A stretch of 52,995 nucleotides of DNA from Pedobacter sp. Leaf41 (GTDB lineage Bacteria; Bacteroidota; Bacteroidia; Sphingobacteriales; Sphingobacteriaceae). The position numbers and the translations under genes were made by a program. The stretch spans positions 1 through 52,995 of the forward strand of contig NZ_LMLE01000002.1 in assembly GCF_001422545.1 (NCBI RefSeq), given 5' to 3'. Below are positions 18,787 to 27,674 of this stretch, in pieces. Every line of letters starts with the position of its first letter. Position 1 is the first letter of the stretch. The notes beneath the pieces are model-generated. The model was not told where the DNA came from. It worked only from the letters and a program-made list of their open reading frames with translations, and searched no databases.

Positions 18787-19308
18787 CTACATGTTCTTAA
18801 CCGATGGCCTGTTTTTTGGCTTCCGCCATTCCCAAGGCGCAACAGGATGTGCATCACTCCATAAACCTATTTTGCGTTTCCTTGCGCTGATTTCCAGTTG
18901 AGCATAGAGCGGATCTGATGAGTACTTTTTGAAATGCCAGGCCATGCCCTGTTTAATCATTTCCTGATTGACAACCTGTTTATTTTGATTTGCAACCACA
19001 GCGATTAACCTTTTATAGCGGTCGTATTTTTCGCCATATACCTTAACCTGCTGCCCGAAGCATAAATTTGATAAGGCCGTTTTGGCATTATTTCCAAAGG
19101 GCTGCGAGCCGCGTTTCTCAGGACAATCGATATGCGCCAGGCGAATTTTTATGGGTGTGTTCTGATATAAAACTTCCATGGTGTCGCCATCCATAATTCG
19201 GATGACTTTGGCGCTAAAAGTAGTTTTTTTGAGATCAGGATTTATTTGTTCAGCGGAAACAAACGGCCGAACCCAAAGCAATAAAATCAGTAATGTTATT
19301 TTTCCCAT
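18787..19308 (-). CDS. Secreted thermonuclease-like (SNase) protein
   Basis: About 173 residues starting MGKITLLILLLW, with a signal peptide ending near VSAEQ. The SNase OB-fold follows: RIMDGDTMEVLY, then the catalytic pattern KIRLAHIDCPEKR, which gives the Arg, Asp and Glu spaced as in staphylococcal nuclease, and DRYKR for the second active-site Arg. It ends with IGLWSDAHPVAPWEWR. An alternative ATG lies two codons upstream, at 19314. The start overlaps the upstream small lipoprotein gene. It probably cleaves DNA or RNA outside the cytoplasm. It is a paralogue of the SNase lipoprotein at 19868-20365. Confidence 0.88.
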   Translation of the reverse strand: MGKITLLILLLWVRPFVSAEQINPDLKKTTFSAKVIRIMDGDTMEVLYQNTPIKIRLAHIDCPEKRGSQPFGNNAKTALSNLCFGQQVKVYGEKYDRYKRLIAVVANQNKQVVNQEMIKQGMAWHFKKYSSDPLYAQLEISARKRKIGLWSDAHPVAPWEWRKPKNRPSVKNM

Positions 19309-19505
19309 CCACACCGTGTTTTGCCCTGGCTTTTTGCTTTGTCTAAAGTAGTTTCGATGATTTTATGCTGGCAATTGCTTAAACCACGACAAGTTTTTTC
19401 GAAGTGGTATTTTTTACCGCCCTCGCTGTCGCAAAGGTACACCGATTTGGTTTCGCTGCAAGCAATGTTGGTAAGAAGTAAAAGGATGAGGGATAGGGAT
19501 TTCAT
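19296..19505 (-). CDS. Small Cys/His lipoprotein with Ada-like metal-binding pattern
   Basis: A 69-residue exported protein with a lipobox (TNIAC, Cys16). The mature part contains VYLCDSEGGKKYHFEKTC, a further Cys in LSNCQHK, and then TTLDKAKSQGKTRCGWEK. The pattern YH-x4-C ... AK-x2-G-x3-C resembles the small metal-binding (Ada-like) module that often accompanies SNase-type nucleases. Its 3' end overlaps the start of the secreted SNase gene, so the two are translationally coupled. A role as a nucleic-acid-binding or metal-binding partner of the nuclease is inference. Confidence 0.7.
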   Translation of the reverse strand: MKSLSLILLLLTNIACSETKSVYLCDSEGGKKYHFEKTCRGLSNCQHKIIETTLDKAKSQGKTRCGWEK

Positions 19506-19519
19506 TTGGGGGGATGGAT

Positions 19520-19849
19520 TTATTCTTTTCGATGCATTTGCAGGACGGTTTTTTTGTGTTGATGTCCTGGTTTAACAAATATGGATACTAATAGACTAAT
19601 AGCGACAATTAGGTCTACAACATTCCACAACACTCTACCTAGCGCTATTTTAAAAAATGGCTGAAACAACAACGCTAAAATCACATAAACAATAAAAGCT
19701 CGTCGATTTTCTTTTTCCTGTGAATGATATGCTAAAAAGCCAAACCCAACTAATGCAACAAATCTAACGAGTTGAAAGTAGCCGTAAGGCATATTGGCAA
19801 GGCAAAGGATAAGAAGAAAAGCGAGGATGAGCTTGATTGAAGTGGTCAT
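19520..19849 (-). CDS. DUF6804-like small membrane protein
   Basis: A 109-residue protein with about four membrane helices: IKLILAFLLILCLANMPYGY, LVRFVALVGFGFLAYHS, FIVYVILALLFQPFFKI and LWNVVDLIVAISLLVSIFV. The motif MPYGYFQLVR followed by LFQPFFKIALGR matches what I recall of the DUF6804 family. It is 14 bases upstream of the small lipoprotein and 18 bases downstream of the SNase lipoprotein, so it probably shares their transcript. Function unknown. Confidence 0.7.
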   Translation of the reverse strand: MTTSIKLILAFLLILCLANMPYGYFQLVRFVALVGFGFLAYHSQEKENRRAFIVYVILALLFQPFFKIALGRVLWNVVDLIVAISLLVSIFVKPGHQHKKTVLQMHRKE

Positions 19850-19867
19850 TTAGATATTTGAATTTGT

Positions 19868-20365
19868 TTAACGGTTAATTCTTATTTTTCGCCACTGCCA
19901 GGGTGGTGTGAGATTTTCGTCAATCCATAAACCCAGCTTTGCATTTCTAGCCTCTTTTTCTAGCTTCTTCAATATTTCCGATTTGGAATGTGCAACATAT
20001 TGCCACGCAAGTCCATTATTAACAAGAATTTCATTTAAATTATTTCTATACTCATCAAAAACAAATGCTAAAGTTCTACCGTACCTATCTTTCTTATTTC
20101 CTATTATTTCAACAAATTTTCCGAAACAAAAATCAGATGTAAACTGTTTGGCCTTTTGACCAAATGGCTGTTTTTTTTCAGGGCAATCAATTTCTGCAAG
20201 CCTAATAATTATGGTTTCATTTGTTGAAGTAAGTATTTCAATAGTATCACCGTCTTTTACCGCAACTACTTTTCCTTTTTGGTTGGAGCTTTTTATTTTC
20301 GGGTTTCCGCTATCACTGCATGAAATCAAGAATAGGAATAACAATGTATAATATTTTAATCTCAT
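19868..20365 (-). CDS. SNase-like nuclease lipoprotein
   Basis: A 165-residue lipoprotein (lipobox FLISC, Cys16) with a thermonuclease domain. VVAVKDGDTIEIL is followed by the catalytic set R55, D60, E63 (IIIRLAEIDCPEKK) and R97 (DRYGRTLAF), with spacing as in staphylococcal nuclease R35/D40/E43/R87. The C-terminus GLWIDENLTPPWQWR matches the secreted paralogue downstream. Its start overlaps the end of the protease gene by 4 bases, which ties it to the operon. Lipidation would hold the nuclease at the envelope, where it could act on incoming or released nucleic acid; that role is inferred. Confidence 0.9.
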   Translation of the reverse strand: MRLKYYTLLFLFLISCSDSGNPKIKSSNQKGKVVAVKDGDTIEILTSTNETIIIRLAEIDCPEKKQPFGQKAKQFTSDFCFGKFVEIIGNKKDRYGRTLAFVFDEYRNNLNEILVNNGLAWQYVAHSKSEILKKLEKEARNAKLGLWIDENLTPPWQWRKIRINR

Positions 20366-21063
20366 AAGTTTAGATTAATTGCAAGGATATTTATAGCAAA
20401 ATTTAAGTTCGCTTCTCCCATACCCGAGCTGGTTATCCCTATAACTTCACCTTTCATATTAAACAATGGACCACCACTACTACCATTTGTAATCTCTGCT
20501 GTAGTTTGAATAAGAGTATTTTCATCTCTTAATGAAGAAACTATACCTGTAGAAAGTGTACTTTCAAGACCTTTTGGATTGCCAATTGCAAAAACATTAT
20601 CTCCAATATTTGGTAATACGTTCGAAATTGGTAAAAAGCGAAACTTTTGATTTATATCATTTTCTATTTTGAAGATGATATAATCTAGCTCCTTACTTGA
20701 AGAAATTACTTCAGAAATTTTATATTCTTCTCCATCTAATGTTTTTATTATTTCTTGACCTTTTAAAGTTCCAGCGAAAACATGATAATTGCTTACACAT
20801 ACCCCTCCTTCTGAGACAAAAAAACCTGATCCTTGATGATATTTTTCGCCATCAGATGTATAAATCAAGAAAACAGAAACCTTGTTCTTCTCATACAAAT
20901 CCTGTAGCGATTTTGGACTTTTAATTTTCTCAGACAAATCCTCATTAACTATGGATAGTTTTGTCTCGCTTTTTGCTAGTACAGTGCCTTTTTTGCCCGA
21001 TCTGGAACAGCTGAACAGAACAACGATACAGATAGCCATAGAATTAAATATTAGCTTTTTCAT
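20362..21063 (-). CDS. Trypsin-like serine protease lipoprotein
   Basis: A 233-residue exported protease of the trypsin-like/HtrA fold without a PDZ domain. The lipobox is LFSCS (Cys19). The catalytic triad is intact: H94 (SNYHVFAG), D127 (KELDYIIFKI) and S196 (TNGSSGGPLF). GSGFFVSEGGVCVSN and FAIGNPKGLESTLS are typical of the family. The start overlaps the stop of the MotB-like gene by one base, and the end overlaps the SNase lipoprotein by four, so the three are co-translated. In the periplasm it could process or be triggered by the stator complex; this is inference. Confidence 0.92.
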   Translation of the reverse strand: MKKLIFNSMAICIVVLFSCSRSGKKGTVLAKSETKLSIVNEDLSEKIKSPKSLQDLYEKNKVSVFLIYTSDGEKYHQGSGFFVSEGGVCVSNYHVFAGTLKGQEIIKTLDGEEYKISEVISSSKELDYIIFKIENDINQKFRFLPISNVLPNIGDNVFAIGNPKGLESTLSTGIVSSLRDENTLIQTTAEITNGSSGGPLFNMKGEVIGITSSGMGEANLNFAINILAINLNL

Positions 21064-21731
21064 TATTTGATATCTCCGATTTTAGGAAAAATTTGAATTA
21101 AAAACCGTTGATTATCTTTTTCATTCTCCAACCTACCTACACCACCCCAGCCATTACCAGATATTTGTAAATCAACTAAACCTTTGTAATTTGAGGATTC
21201 GAAATCAATACCCATATCTTTCCAATATTGCCAGAGATGTAAGGCTCGTAGGTAGCTCAATTCATAATTATGCATCAATCTTTTTGGGTTATTATCTTTT
21301 GAAGCATAACCCGCTATAACCACGATATATGATACGTTATCTAACTCTTTGTTTCGTTCTTTCGCAGTTTTTAAGTGTTCAATAACTATCTTAAGTTTGT
21401 TACCAGCATTTTTGATCTTAGCTCTGGTCGCAATAGGGTCAACCAAATCATTAGTTGAACTTATTGAAAATTTATCATCTTGAAATTTAACATCAAAAGC
21501 TAATTTAAATCGACTATACTCTTCTTCATATGTAAATAGTTTTTTATCATTCTTTAATGGTTGCAGATTTGCTTCAACTGTTTTAATAATCTTAATTTGG
21601 TTTTCAAGAACTTTATTCTTTCTTTTTAGCTGAGCAAAAGTTATGATATATAACACTAGCATAATAAAAAATAAGCTTGTCATCAAATCGGCAAAACTTG
21701 GCCAAAAAAAGTCGTGCTTATTGCCTTTCAT
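21063..21731 (-). CDS. MotB/OmpA-like (ZorB-like) stator subunit
   Basis: A 222-residue membrane protein. The N-terminus FFWPSFADLMTSLFFIML places an Asp (D15) at the start of the only membrane helix, the position of the ion-carrying Asp in MotB, TolR and ZorB. A coiled linker (about 35-70) follows. The C-terminal domain has an OmpA-type pattern: YIVVIAGYAS, HNYELSYLRALHLWQYW and NQRFLIQIFP. It overlaps the MotA-like gene by 14 bases, as expected for a stator pair. The length and N-terminal motif resemble ZorB of the Zorya anti-phage system more than flagellar MotB, and no flagellar genes are present. Confidence 0.85.
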   Translation of the reverse strand: MKGNKHDFFWPSFADLMTSLFFIMLVLYIITFAQLKRKNKVLENQIKIIKTVEANLQPLKNDKKLFTYEEEYSRFKLAFDVKFQDDKFSISSTNDLVDPIATRAKIKNAGNKLKIVIEHLKTAKERNKELDNVSYIVVIAGYASKDNNPKRLMHNYELSYLRALHLWQYWKDMGIDFESSNYKGLVDLQISGNGWGGVGRLENEKDNQRFLIQIFPKIGDIK

Positions 21732-23346
21732 TTAGTTGCTTTTTGGGAAATAACTTTGCATAAAATGGCTTTTGAATATTACTTTCAATTCTCTCCATGA
21801 TTTCATTTGAACTACTTACTGCTTTGTTTAAATCAGTAATTAAAAAGGTTAGCTTATCATTTGGATTGATATTTTTGTTCGATTTTAATTCAGAAAGAAT
21901 TGCTTGTAAATGTTGCAATTGATCTAAATTTGATTTCTTCTCATCTAAAATTGATTTGAAAATCTCAGTTTGGTTTAAGAACGATTCTTTAAGCTCATTT
22001 GTAAAAGCATTAAAAATATTTTGGCTATCTAAATTTCGCTTCACCGCCTCTTCACCTAAATTCTGGCTATTCAATATCATTGACTTTTGCAGTTGGTCAA
22101 AAGTATCTTTAATACTAAAACTTATGCCAACAACAGCTTCATCTACTTTAGTTTTGTGCAGTTTAAGATCACTAAAGTGACTAGTTAGAAACTCCATCAA
22201 TTGATGATGACTGTTTAAGTTTTCTTGGATAGTATTTGCAATTTTTTCAAAATTATTTGTCTTATCTAATAACTCCGTACTTGTCTCTGCCAGACGGTAT
22301 GAGTTAGCGATATAAATATTAATATTATTGAACATTACATTAAACTTGTCAAATTGCTCAATTGCAACGTTAAGCTCCTTAAGTACTTGAACATTATATT
22401 TTGTCATTTCAGCAACTTTGGTCTTATCCATTTGCTCAACTAACATTTTCTGTAATTTAATCGATTCGTAATTTTTATCGAAAACTGTTGAAAGCCTATC
22501 GAGATTTGAGTCAAATTTCTCGTTAAATTTAGAAAGGTTTCTTTGCAAAGATTCGAATGTAGAACCTATTCCTTGATTAAGTGAGGGTAATAACACTACT
22601 TGGATAAAAGTGTAAAAATCATTTTTCTTAATCTCAATATTATATTTTGTTCCCTTGAAACTAAAAGATGAATTGATGATTGTTAGTAACAAGCCTACAA
22701 AACTAGCTACCATAGCAATTTTCACTCCACCTAACAGGATACCTATACCCTTGCTTAAACTTTCATCACTAATGTCACTATTGAAAATATCAGACATACT
22801 ATATAGACCAATTACAATACCAATCATTGTACCCATTAAGCCTAAATAAAGTGGGGTTGATAGGGTAAGATTAATTTCTTCCTCAATAGTGTCCGTATTA
22901 CGCTCAACTATATCTTTTACCAAATTAAAATCAGCTGATGAGTGCCTATTTCTAACTAAGTATTTGTTTAAGGAGGACAATATATTTTTAAATGTTTTAC
23001 TCTCGTTTTTTAATGAGGAAACAATTTTAATACGATTAGTTTTTATAACTCCTTCATTGTAGTTCTGTGGAGAATACAATTCCAATTGTTCATCATAATC
23101 TACATTCTCCACTTCATTTATTAGAATATCAGAATGCTTAGAACTCTCAATTTCTCCCATTAATTTATTGGAAACATAAGCTTCAATTTGTTCATCGGTT
23201 AGTTCAGTTTCTGTAATTTCTACTTGGGAGATGTTAGGTATAGAATTTTTAAATTCAGTAATCTTATTTCTCGTTCTTATGAAAAACCATAATTGAACGA
23301 TTATAACGATTGCGATTAAAACGTACTCTATATATTCTATTTTCAT
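21718..23346 (-). CDS. MotA/ExbB-like (ZorA-like) channel subunit with long tail
   Basis: A 542-residue protein. Membrane helix 1 is at about 4-23. A cytoplasmic segment of about 135 residues leads to helix 2 (163-184, STPLYLGLMGTMIGIVIGLY) and helix 3 (200-228, GILLGGVKIAMVASFVGLLL), which carry the ExbB/MotA hallmarks GLMGTxxG and the small-residue-rich last helix. Residues 230-542 form a long helical, coiled-coil tail rich in Asn/Lys/Gln/Leu heptads. ZorA of Zorya systems also has a MotA core with a long intracellular tail. It lies one base after the upstream gene and overlaps its MotB-like partner. Confidence 0.85.
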   Translation of the reverse strand: MKIEYIEYVLIAIVIIVQLWFFIRTRNKITEFKNSIPNISQVEITETELTDEQIEAYVSNKLMGEIESSKHSDILINEVENVDYDEQLELYSPQNYNEGVIKTNRIKIVSSLKNESKTFKNILSSLNKYLVRNRHSSADFNLVKDIVERNTDTIEEEINLTLSTPLYLGLMGTMIGIVIGLYSMSDIFNSDISDESLSKGIGILLGGVKIAMVASFVGLLLTIINSSFSFKGTKYNIEIKKNDFYTFIQVVLLPSLNQGIGSTFESLQRNLSKFNEKFDSNLDRLSTVFDKNYESIKLQKMLVEQMDKTKVAEMTKYNVQVLKELNVAIEQFDKFNVMFNNINIYIANSYRLAETSTELLDKTNNFEKIANTIQENLNSHHQLMEFLTSHFSDLKLHKTKVDEAVVGISFSIKDTFDQLQKSMILNSQNLGEEAVKRNLDSQNIFNAFTNELKESFLNQTEIFKSILDEKKSNLDQLQHLQAILSELKSNKNINPNDKLTFLITDLNKAVSSSNEIMERIESNIQKPFYAKLFPKKQLNERQ

Positions 23347-23347
23347 G

Positions 23348-24226
23348 TTATACGTATTTAACTTTAGCTTTTTCTTTAATTAGCCAAATGTTGCCCTCTA
23401 ATTGTGCTTTTGCTTTTTTGTTATCAACTATTATTATTTTGGAAGCATTAGGGTTATAAGGGTTGGTTTCGGTTGCCAAGCTAAGAATCATTTCATTTCT
23501 ATTATTTAATGCAATTGTTACTGATGATAGATTATCACAAAATTCGACATTTGCGTTGGTTTCGTCCATTAAAGTAAATTTGTAAACAGAGGCACCTTCT
23601 GTAAAAACTTCCTTGCCTTCACTGCTTCTAAAATTTCCATCTAAATTTGGATTTGGGAAGTATAAAAGTCTTGATTCTGCGTTATTTATAGTTAGAATCT
23701 GGTTGTCAACAGATAATTCAATAGGAAGGCTTATTTCTTCACTGCCTGCTTCACTTAGATTAATCTGTTTTGTGTTAATTTCATTACGATTTAATAAATT
23801 GCTTCCTTTATTTTGTCTAAATGTTAGAGAATTAACCTCGTTTTCAAGGCTTCTAATTTTATTTTTATATTGGTTAGATTTATCTTTGTAAGATTTTCTA
23901 TTGATAAACCAAGTTGTGACTACGCCCAAAAGACAAGTCATAGAATAGAACAATAAGTGCTTAAGCGAAAGATAATTCTCATATGTTACGTCCGCTTTAG
24001 AGTCCATGGATTTGTCGGGATTCTGAACATCTTTTATATTAGTTGCAGGATCACCTTGGTCTGTTGAATCAATTGCTTTTTGGTCGCCAATCTGATTATT
24101 TACTTTTGATGTATCATCTTGCTTTTTGGTACTGTCACTTTTATCTTTGGTCTCTATTAGTTTTATAGCTGAGTATCCAACAAATGGACTTAAAAAAAGC
24201 ACAATAATGATTAAATATTTACCCAT
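23348..24226 (-). CDS. Membrane-anchored coiled-coil protein of the operon
   Basis: A 292-residue protein I do not recognise. It begins with a hydrophobic signal or anchor (MGKYLIIIVLFLSPFVGYSA), then a low-complexity Asp/Lys/Ser/Thr-rich stretch (about 25-80), a second membrane helix (about 89-108, LLFYSMTCLLGVVTTWF), a Lys-rich coiled coil (about 112-140), and a C-terminal beta-rich domain (about 165-292) with NQILTINNAESRLLYF and KIIIVDNKKAKAQLEGNIW. With two membrane crossings the coiled coil and beta domain would be cytoplasmic if the N-terminus is an uncleaved anchor. It lies between the actin-like ATPase (2-base gap) and the channel (1-base gap), so it may link them. Confidence 0.8.
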   Translation of the reverse strand: MGKYLIIIVLFLSPFVGYSAIKLIETKDKSDSTKKQDDTSKVNNQIGDQKAIDSTDQGDPATNIKDVQNPDKSMDSKADVTYENYLSLKHLLFYSMTCLLGVVTTWFINRKSYKDKSNQYKNKIRSLENEVNSLTFRQNKGSNLLNRNEINTKQINLSEAGSEEISLPIELSVDNQILTINNAESRLLYFPNPNLDGNFRSSEGKEVFTEGASVYKFTLMDETNANVEFCDNLSSVTIALNNRNEMILSLATETNPYNPNASKIIIVDNKKAKAQLEGNIWLIKEKAKVKYV

Positions 24227-24228
24227 GA

Positions 24229-27200
24229 TTAATCTTCGTTAGCAGAAATAATTGAAAGATTTTGAATAAGTTGTTGTATTGTTTCTACTATTGGGTAGAA
24301 AAATAATGTTTCAGCTATCTTCACTTGCGGTTGGGCATTTCCAGTTTCCATTTTATTGTTGTACTCAATCCCCCGCTCAGTATAAGCTTTCAAATGTTTA
24401 TTTACTATTTGTTGAAACTTGGCAAATGACACATGCGAAATTTCAAAATGATCAAAAAAGTTTATATCATTATTTAAATCAATAAATAGATTATTAAAAG
24501 TTTTAACTTTTTCGGCCACCTTATCAAGCACGGCTTCATCCAGTTCTGCATTTAACAAACTGCATTTGTTTTCGTCTTCGAGGCAAGTATAAACCTGTTT
24601 AATTTCATCAAGATTTACGTCTTCATGCCCAAGTTTATTATACATTAAGGCACCTTTTGCAGTTAGCTCTTTCGGAAATTCTTTTTCTAAATTGATCTTC
24701 AAACCATCAGGTAGATAGGAATCTAGATTATAACCTCTTAAAAAGATATTTTTGGTTATATCTCCAAGAAGCTTTTGATTAGGCGTAATAATGTTTAGTA
24801 TTTTTGAACCATTTCCACTAAAAATTATGTTTGTTGGTAACGCTAACTCATTAATTTTCATTAACTGTGCAATGTGGTAAACCTTGGCACAATAGAAGTA
24901 GAGGAATATTATCTTTAAATCATTATCATTTGCAATCTTTTTATTATAATCCAATAGCTCTTTATCTAAAACCTCTTTGTTTTTAATAAGTGAAAATAGA
25001 AAGGTATTATAATCTGCAGATTTTTGATTTTCATAAAAGCTATTAGCAATTCCGCAGAGTGTTGGATTTGTATTCTCAAGGATATCATTAAATTGAGCTT
25101 TGTATTTATTTACCAATCCATTATTGGCAATATCTCCGAAGTCTTTATACCCATCGCCAAATAAAGTGTTTCCGGCGAATTTATAAGAAGAAAGAAGAAG
25201 GGGCATATTTTTCTTGTAAACGACAACATCAGATGTTCCACCACCAATATCCATCAATACACTAATACCAGAACCGAGACCTTCTAATTTTGCACTTCCT
25301 TTAAAATAATGATATGGTGCAATAGATTCAGAAATATCTACGGTATTATTATTCTTATTGAAATATTTATGATATAACTCGTCCCAAATCATGCGTAAAT
25401 TATTTTTACGGCTTGGTGTCATACTTGTAGGGTAGGTCCAAAGTATTTTGGTTTCTTCTAAATTACCTCCATTGATGATGACTTTATTTCTAATCATCAA
25501 TACAATTTGTTCTAAGAATGCTTTAACGCGGTGTTCATTATTTGTTTCTCTGCTATCCCACTTTAAATTGGTGAAAAATCTACTGTTGTTATCGGAATTT
25601 TTTTCAAAGACAAAAGGAATATTAAAATCGATCAAAGTATTTCCACCCATTGGCGGTGGATTATTTAGACTCTGAGAAATAACTGTGCGATGGGGAAAAT
25701 TATACATCGTATCTTTAGTTATGATTTCTGGAATAAACTCTCTTATTTTATTTGTTCTTAAATCAATTGCGCCCGTTCCGGAAAAGTTATGATCAATTTT
25801 GTCATTTATAAGCGGAACGGCCTGTATCTCATCTGCAGTAATCTCAAATGTTTTTGGGCTTGAGTTTCCTACCGTATATTCAACGTGTGTATTTGTGGTT
25901 CCAAAATCGATAGCAAAATTAAATTGATCTAAACCTGTTTTAGGGTTATCCCACTTGGGTATAATTACTCCTTTTGCAAAGCCATTATCAACCTGTATGT
26001 AATCGAAATTTTTATTAAGGCCATAATATGTTGAAGTTATTTTGGAGAAATCGCCCTTTAGTTTTTTACTTCTGTTTTTTGATGCTTCAATATCTACTGG
26101 GCTTGATGAATTATTATTGTAGAAATTCAAAAAATATTCTGCATCTGCAGTTTTTATAGCAACATCCCTATCAATCAACTGTATTTTATAATAAGGATCT
26201 ATACCTGATAAATATTTGATATGAGGAAATAGCGTAAGTGCAAACTGATGTTCTTTTATAGCGCCTTTATTTACAACTTCATCAGCTATACCATCATTGT
26301 GATACACCCTTTCAAAAGTTATATAGTCTTTACCTAAATTAATTGGAATTTTTAATTGTACTCTTATTGCATGCCCAACTGATGTTTCATCAATTAATAT
26401 GGTTGGCTTTCCCAATCCTCCATTTATTAAATCTTCGGTATCAAAGTATTTAAAAAACAAAGGTTTTAATGGTAATAAATAACTTTTTGTGTCTTCCGGG
26501 TTGTTTAATTTTAAATTGCCATCGAAGTATTTGGTATCGTTTATAGGATAAACAAGCCTAATAATATTAGGTTCAAAGAAATCGCTAACTGTTAAATATG
26601 GATAAATTACATCTTGATCTGGTAGTTTTCTTAATTCTAAATTTTCTTTTTCGGCCTTATATGGAACGGTTGTTCTCGTATCCCAATTGGCATTTATATA
26701 ATTAAGTTTAGAATTGAAGCTATTTTGCAATACCAATGGCTTAAGCTTGTCATCTATTTTGGTTGAATAAATAATGAAATCACTTTTTTGGATTGATTTA
26801 ATCAATACATTTGGATCAACAGTTTTTAAATGAACACCTAAAACCTCTACAACTTGTCCTGCTTTATTCGAATTTAAACTAACATAGTTATTGTTTAAAT
26901 CACTTGGATTTGAAGTGTTTAATTCTGAAAAAAGTGCTTGATTTATACTTCCTAAAAACTTAAGACTTTTAACCAAATATTCTTGAAAAGCCTTCATTTT
27001 GCTTCCCAACTCAGCATTACTTTTAAATAGTAGGTATAAATATTTTTGAAAGTTTTCATCACGCTCATATAGCGGAACGATATCGCTAAAAAAAGATTTT
27101 CCTTTACTGCTTTTTAATTCAAGATTTGATATGTCTTTACCTACTGAAAAAAACAGCGTCAATGGAGATGTACCTCCAATAACCTGGTGATTATATTTAA

Positions 27201-27669
27201 TAAGATAAAAGCTTCTAACTTCATTAAAATTAAAGGACTTTGCATCCTGTAGCAGAAATAACTCTAATGCTTCTCCCAGTCTACGATGACCTTTATCTAT
27301 ACTTCGTTTTAAATTGTCAATTTGTACCGTTTTATCCCATTCAATAATTTCAATCTTATTCTTATAAATATTATAATTGAATAATATTTCGCAAAGGTCT
27401 AAACATTGAGAAACAAGTTTTTCATCTTCTTTACTAGCTATAACTCTATTTCTCTCTTGCAGAAATAATAGGTTTGGACTTTCAATAATATTTTCAAAAG
27501 ATTTTCTAACTAAATCCATTCTTGCAAAAGGGCTAGGGATGGATGTAGGTGCATTTAAAGCATGACCACCTTCTGGATCGGGTATCCCTTGAATTTCCTT
27601 ATTGCCATAAGGTGACGAATTGAACCAATCGTTGCCTCCGTTATTTGTAAAGCCTATTAATTTACTCAT
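24229..27669 (-). CDS. Large protein with C-terminal actin/Hsp70-like ATPase
   Basis: A 1146-residue cytoplasmic protein. The ASKHA ATPase core lies in the C-terminal half: phosphate-1 motif FAIDFGTTNTHVEY (D588), phosphate-2 motif VLMDIGGGTSDVVVYKK (D807) and adenosine motif NIIFSGNGSKIL (about 947-958). No Hsp70 substrate-binding domain follows; residues beyond 960 are helical. The first 580 residues have no motif I recognise and form a family-specific region (opening SKLIGFTNNGGNDWFNSSPY). It starts 5 bases after the tubulin-like gene. Co-occurrence with a tubulin-like GTPase and a MotA/MotB pair is unusual. It might polymerise or act as a switch; not known. Confidence 0.85.
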   Translation of the reverse strand: MSKLIGFTNNGGNDWFNSSPYGNKEIQGIPDPEGGHALNAPTSIPSPFARMDLVRKSFENIIESPNLLFLQERNRVIASKEDEKLVSQCLDLCEILFNYNIYKNKIEIIEWDKTVQIDNLKRSIDKGHRRLGEALELFLLQDAKSFNFNEVRSFYLIKYNHQVIGGTSPLTLFFSVGKDISNLELKSSKGKSFFSDIVPLYERDENFQKYLYLLFKSNAELGSKMKAFQEYLVKSLKFLGSINQALFSELNTSNPSDLNNNYVSLNSNKAGQVVEVLGVHLKTVDPNVLIKSIQKSDFIIYSTKIDDKLKPLVLQNSFNSKLNYINANWDTRTTVPYKAEKENLELRKLPDQDVIYPYLTVSDFFEPNIIRLVYPINDTKYFDGNLKLNNPEDTKSYLLPLKPLFFKYFDTEDLINGGLGKPTILIDETSVGHAIRVQLKIPINLGKDYITFERVYHNDGIADEVVNKGAIKEHQFALTLFPHIKYLSGIDPYYKIQLIDRDVAIKTADAEYFLNFYNNNSSSPVDIEASKNRSKKLKGDFSKITSTYYGLNKNFDYIQVDNGFAKGVIIPKWDNPKTGLDQFNFAIDFGTTNTHVEYTVGNSSPKTFEITADEIQAVPLINDKIDHNFSGTGAIDLRTNKIREFIPEIITKDTMYNFPHRTVISQSLNNPPPMGGNTLIDFNIPFVFEKNSDNNSRFFTNLKWDSRETNNEHRVKAFLEQIVLMIRNKVIINGGNLEETKILWTYPTSMTPSRKNNLRMIWDELYHKYFNKNNNTVDISESIAPYHYFKGSAKLEGLGSGISVLMDIGGGTSDVVVYKKNMPLLLSSYKFAGNTLFGDGYKDFGDIANNGLVNKYKAQFNDILENTNPTLCGIANSFYENQKSADYNTFLFSLIKNKEVLDKELLDYNKKIANDNDLKIIFLYFYCAKVYHIAQLMKINELALPTNIIFSGNGSKILNIITPNQKLLGDITKNIFLRGYNLDSYLPDGLKINLEKEFPKELTAKGALMYNKLGHEDVNLDEIKQVYTCLEDENKCSLLNAELDEAVLDKVAEKVKTFNNLFIDLNNDINFFDHFEISHVSFAKFQQIVNKHLKAYTERGIEYNNKMETGNAQPQVKIAETLFFYPIVETIQQLIQNLSIISANED

Positions 27670-27674
27670 AATTA

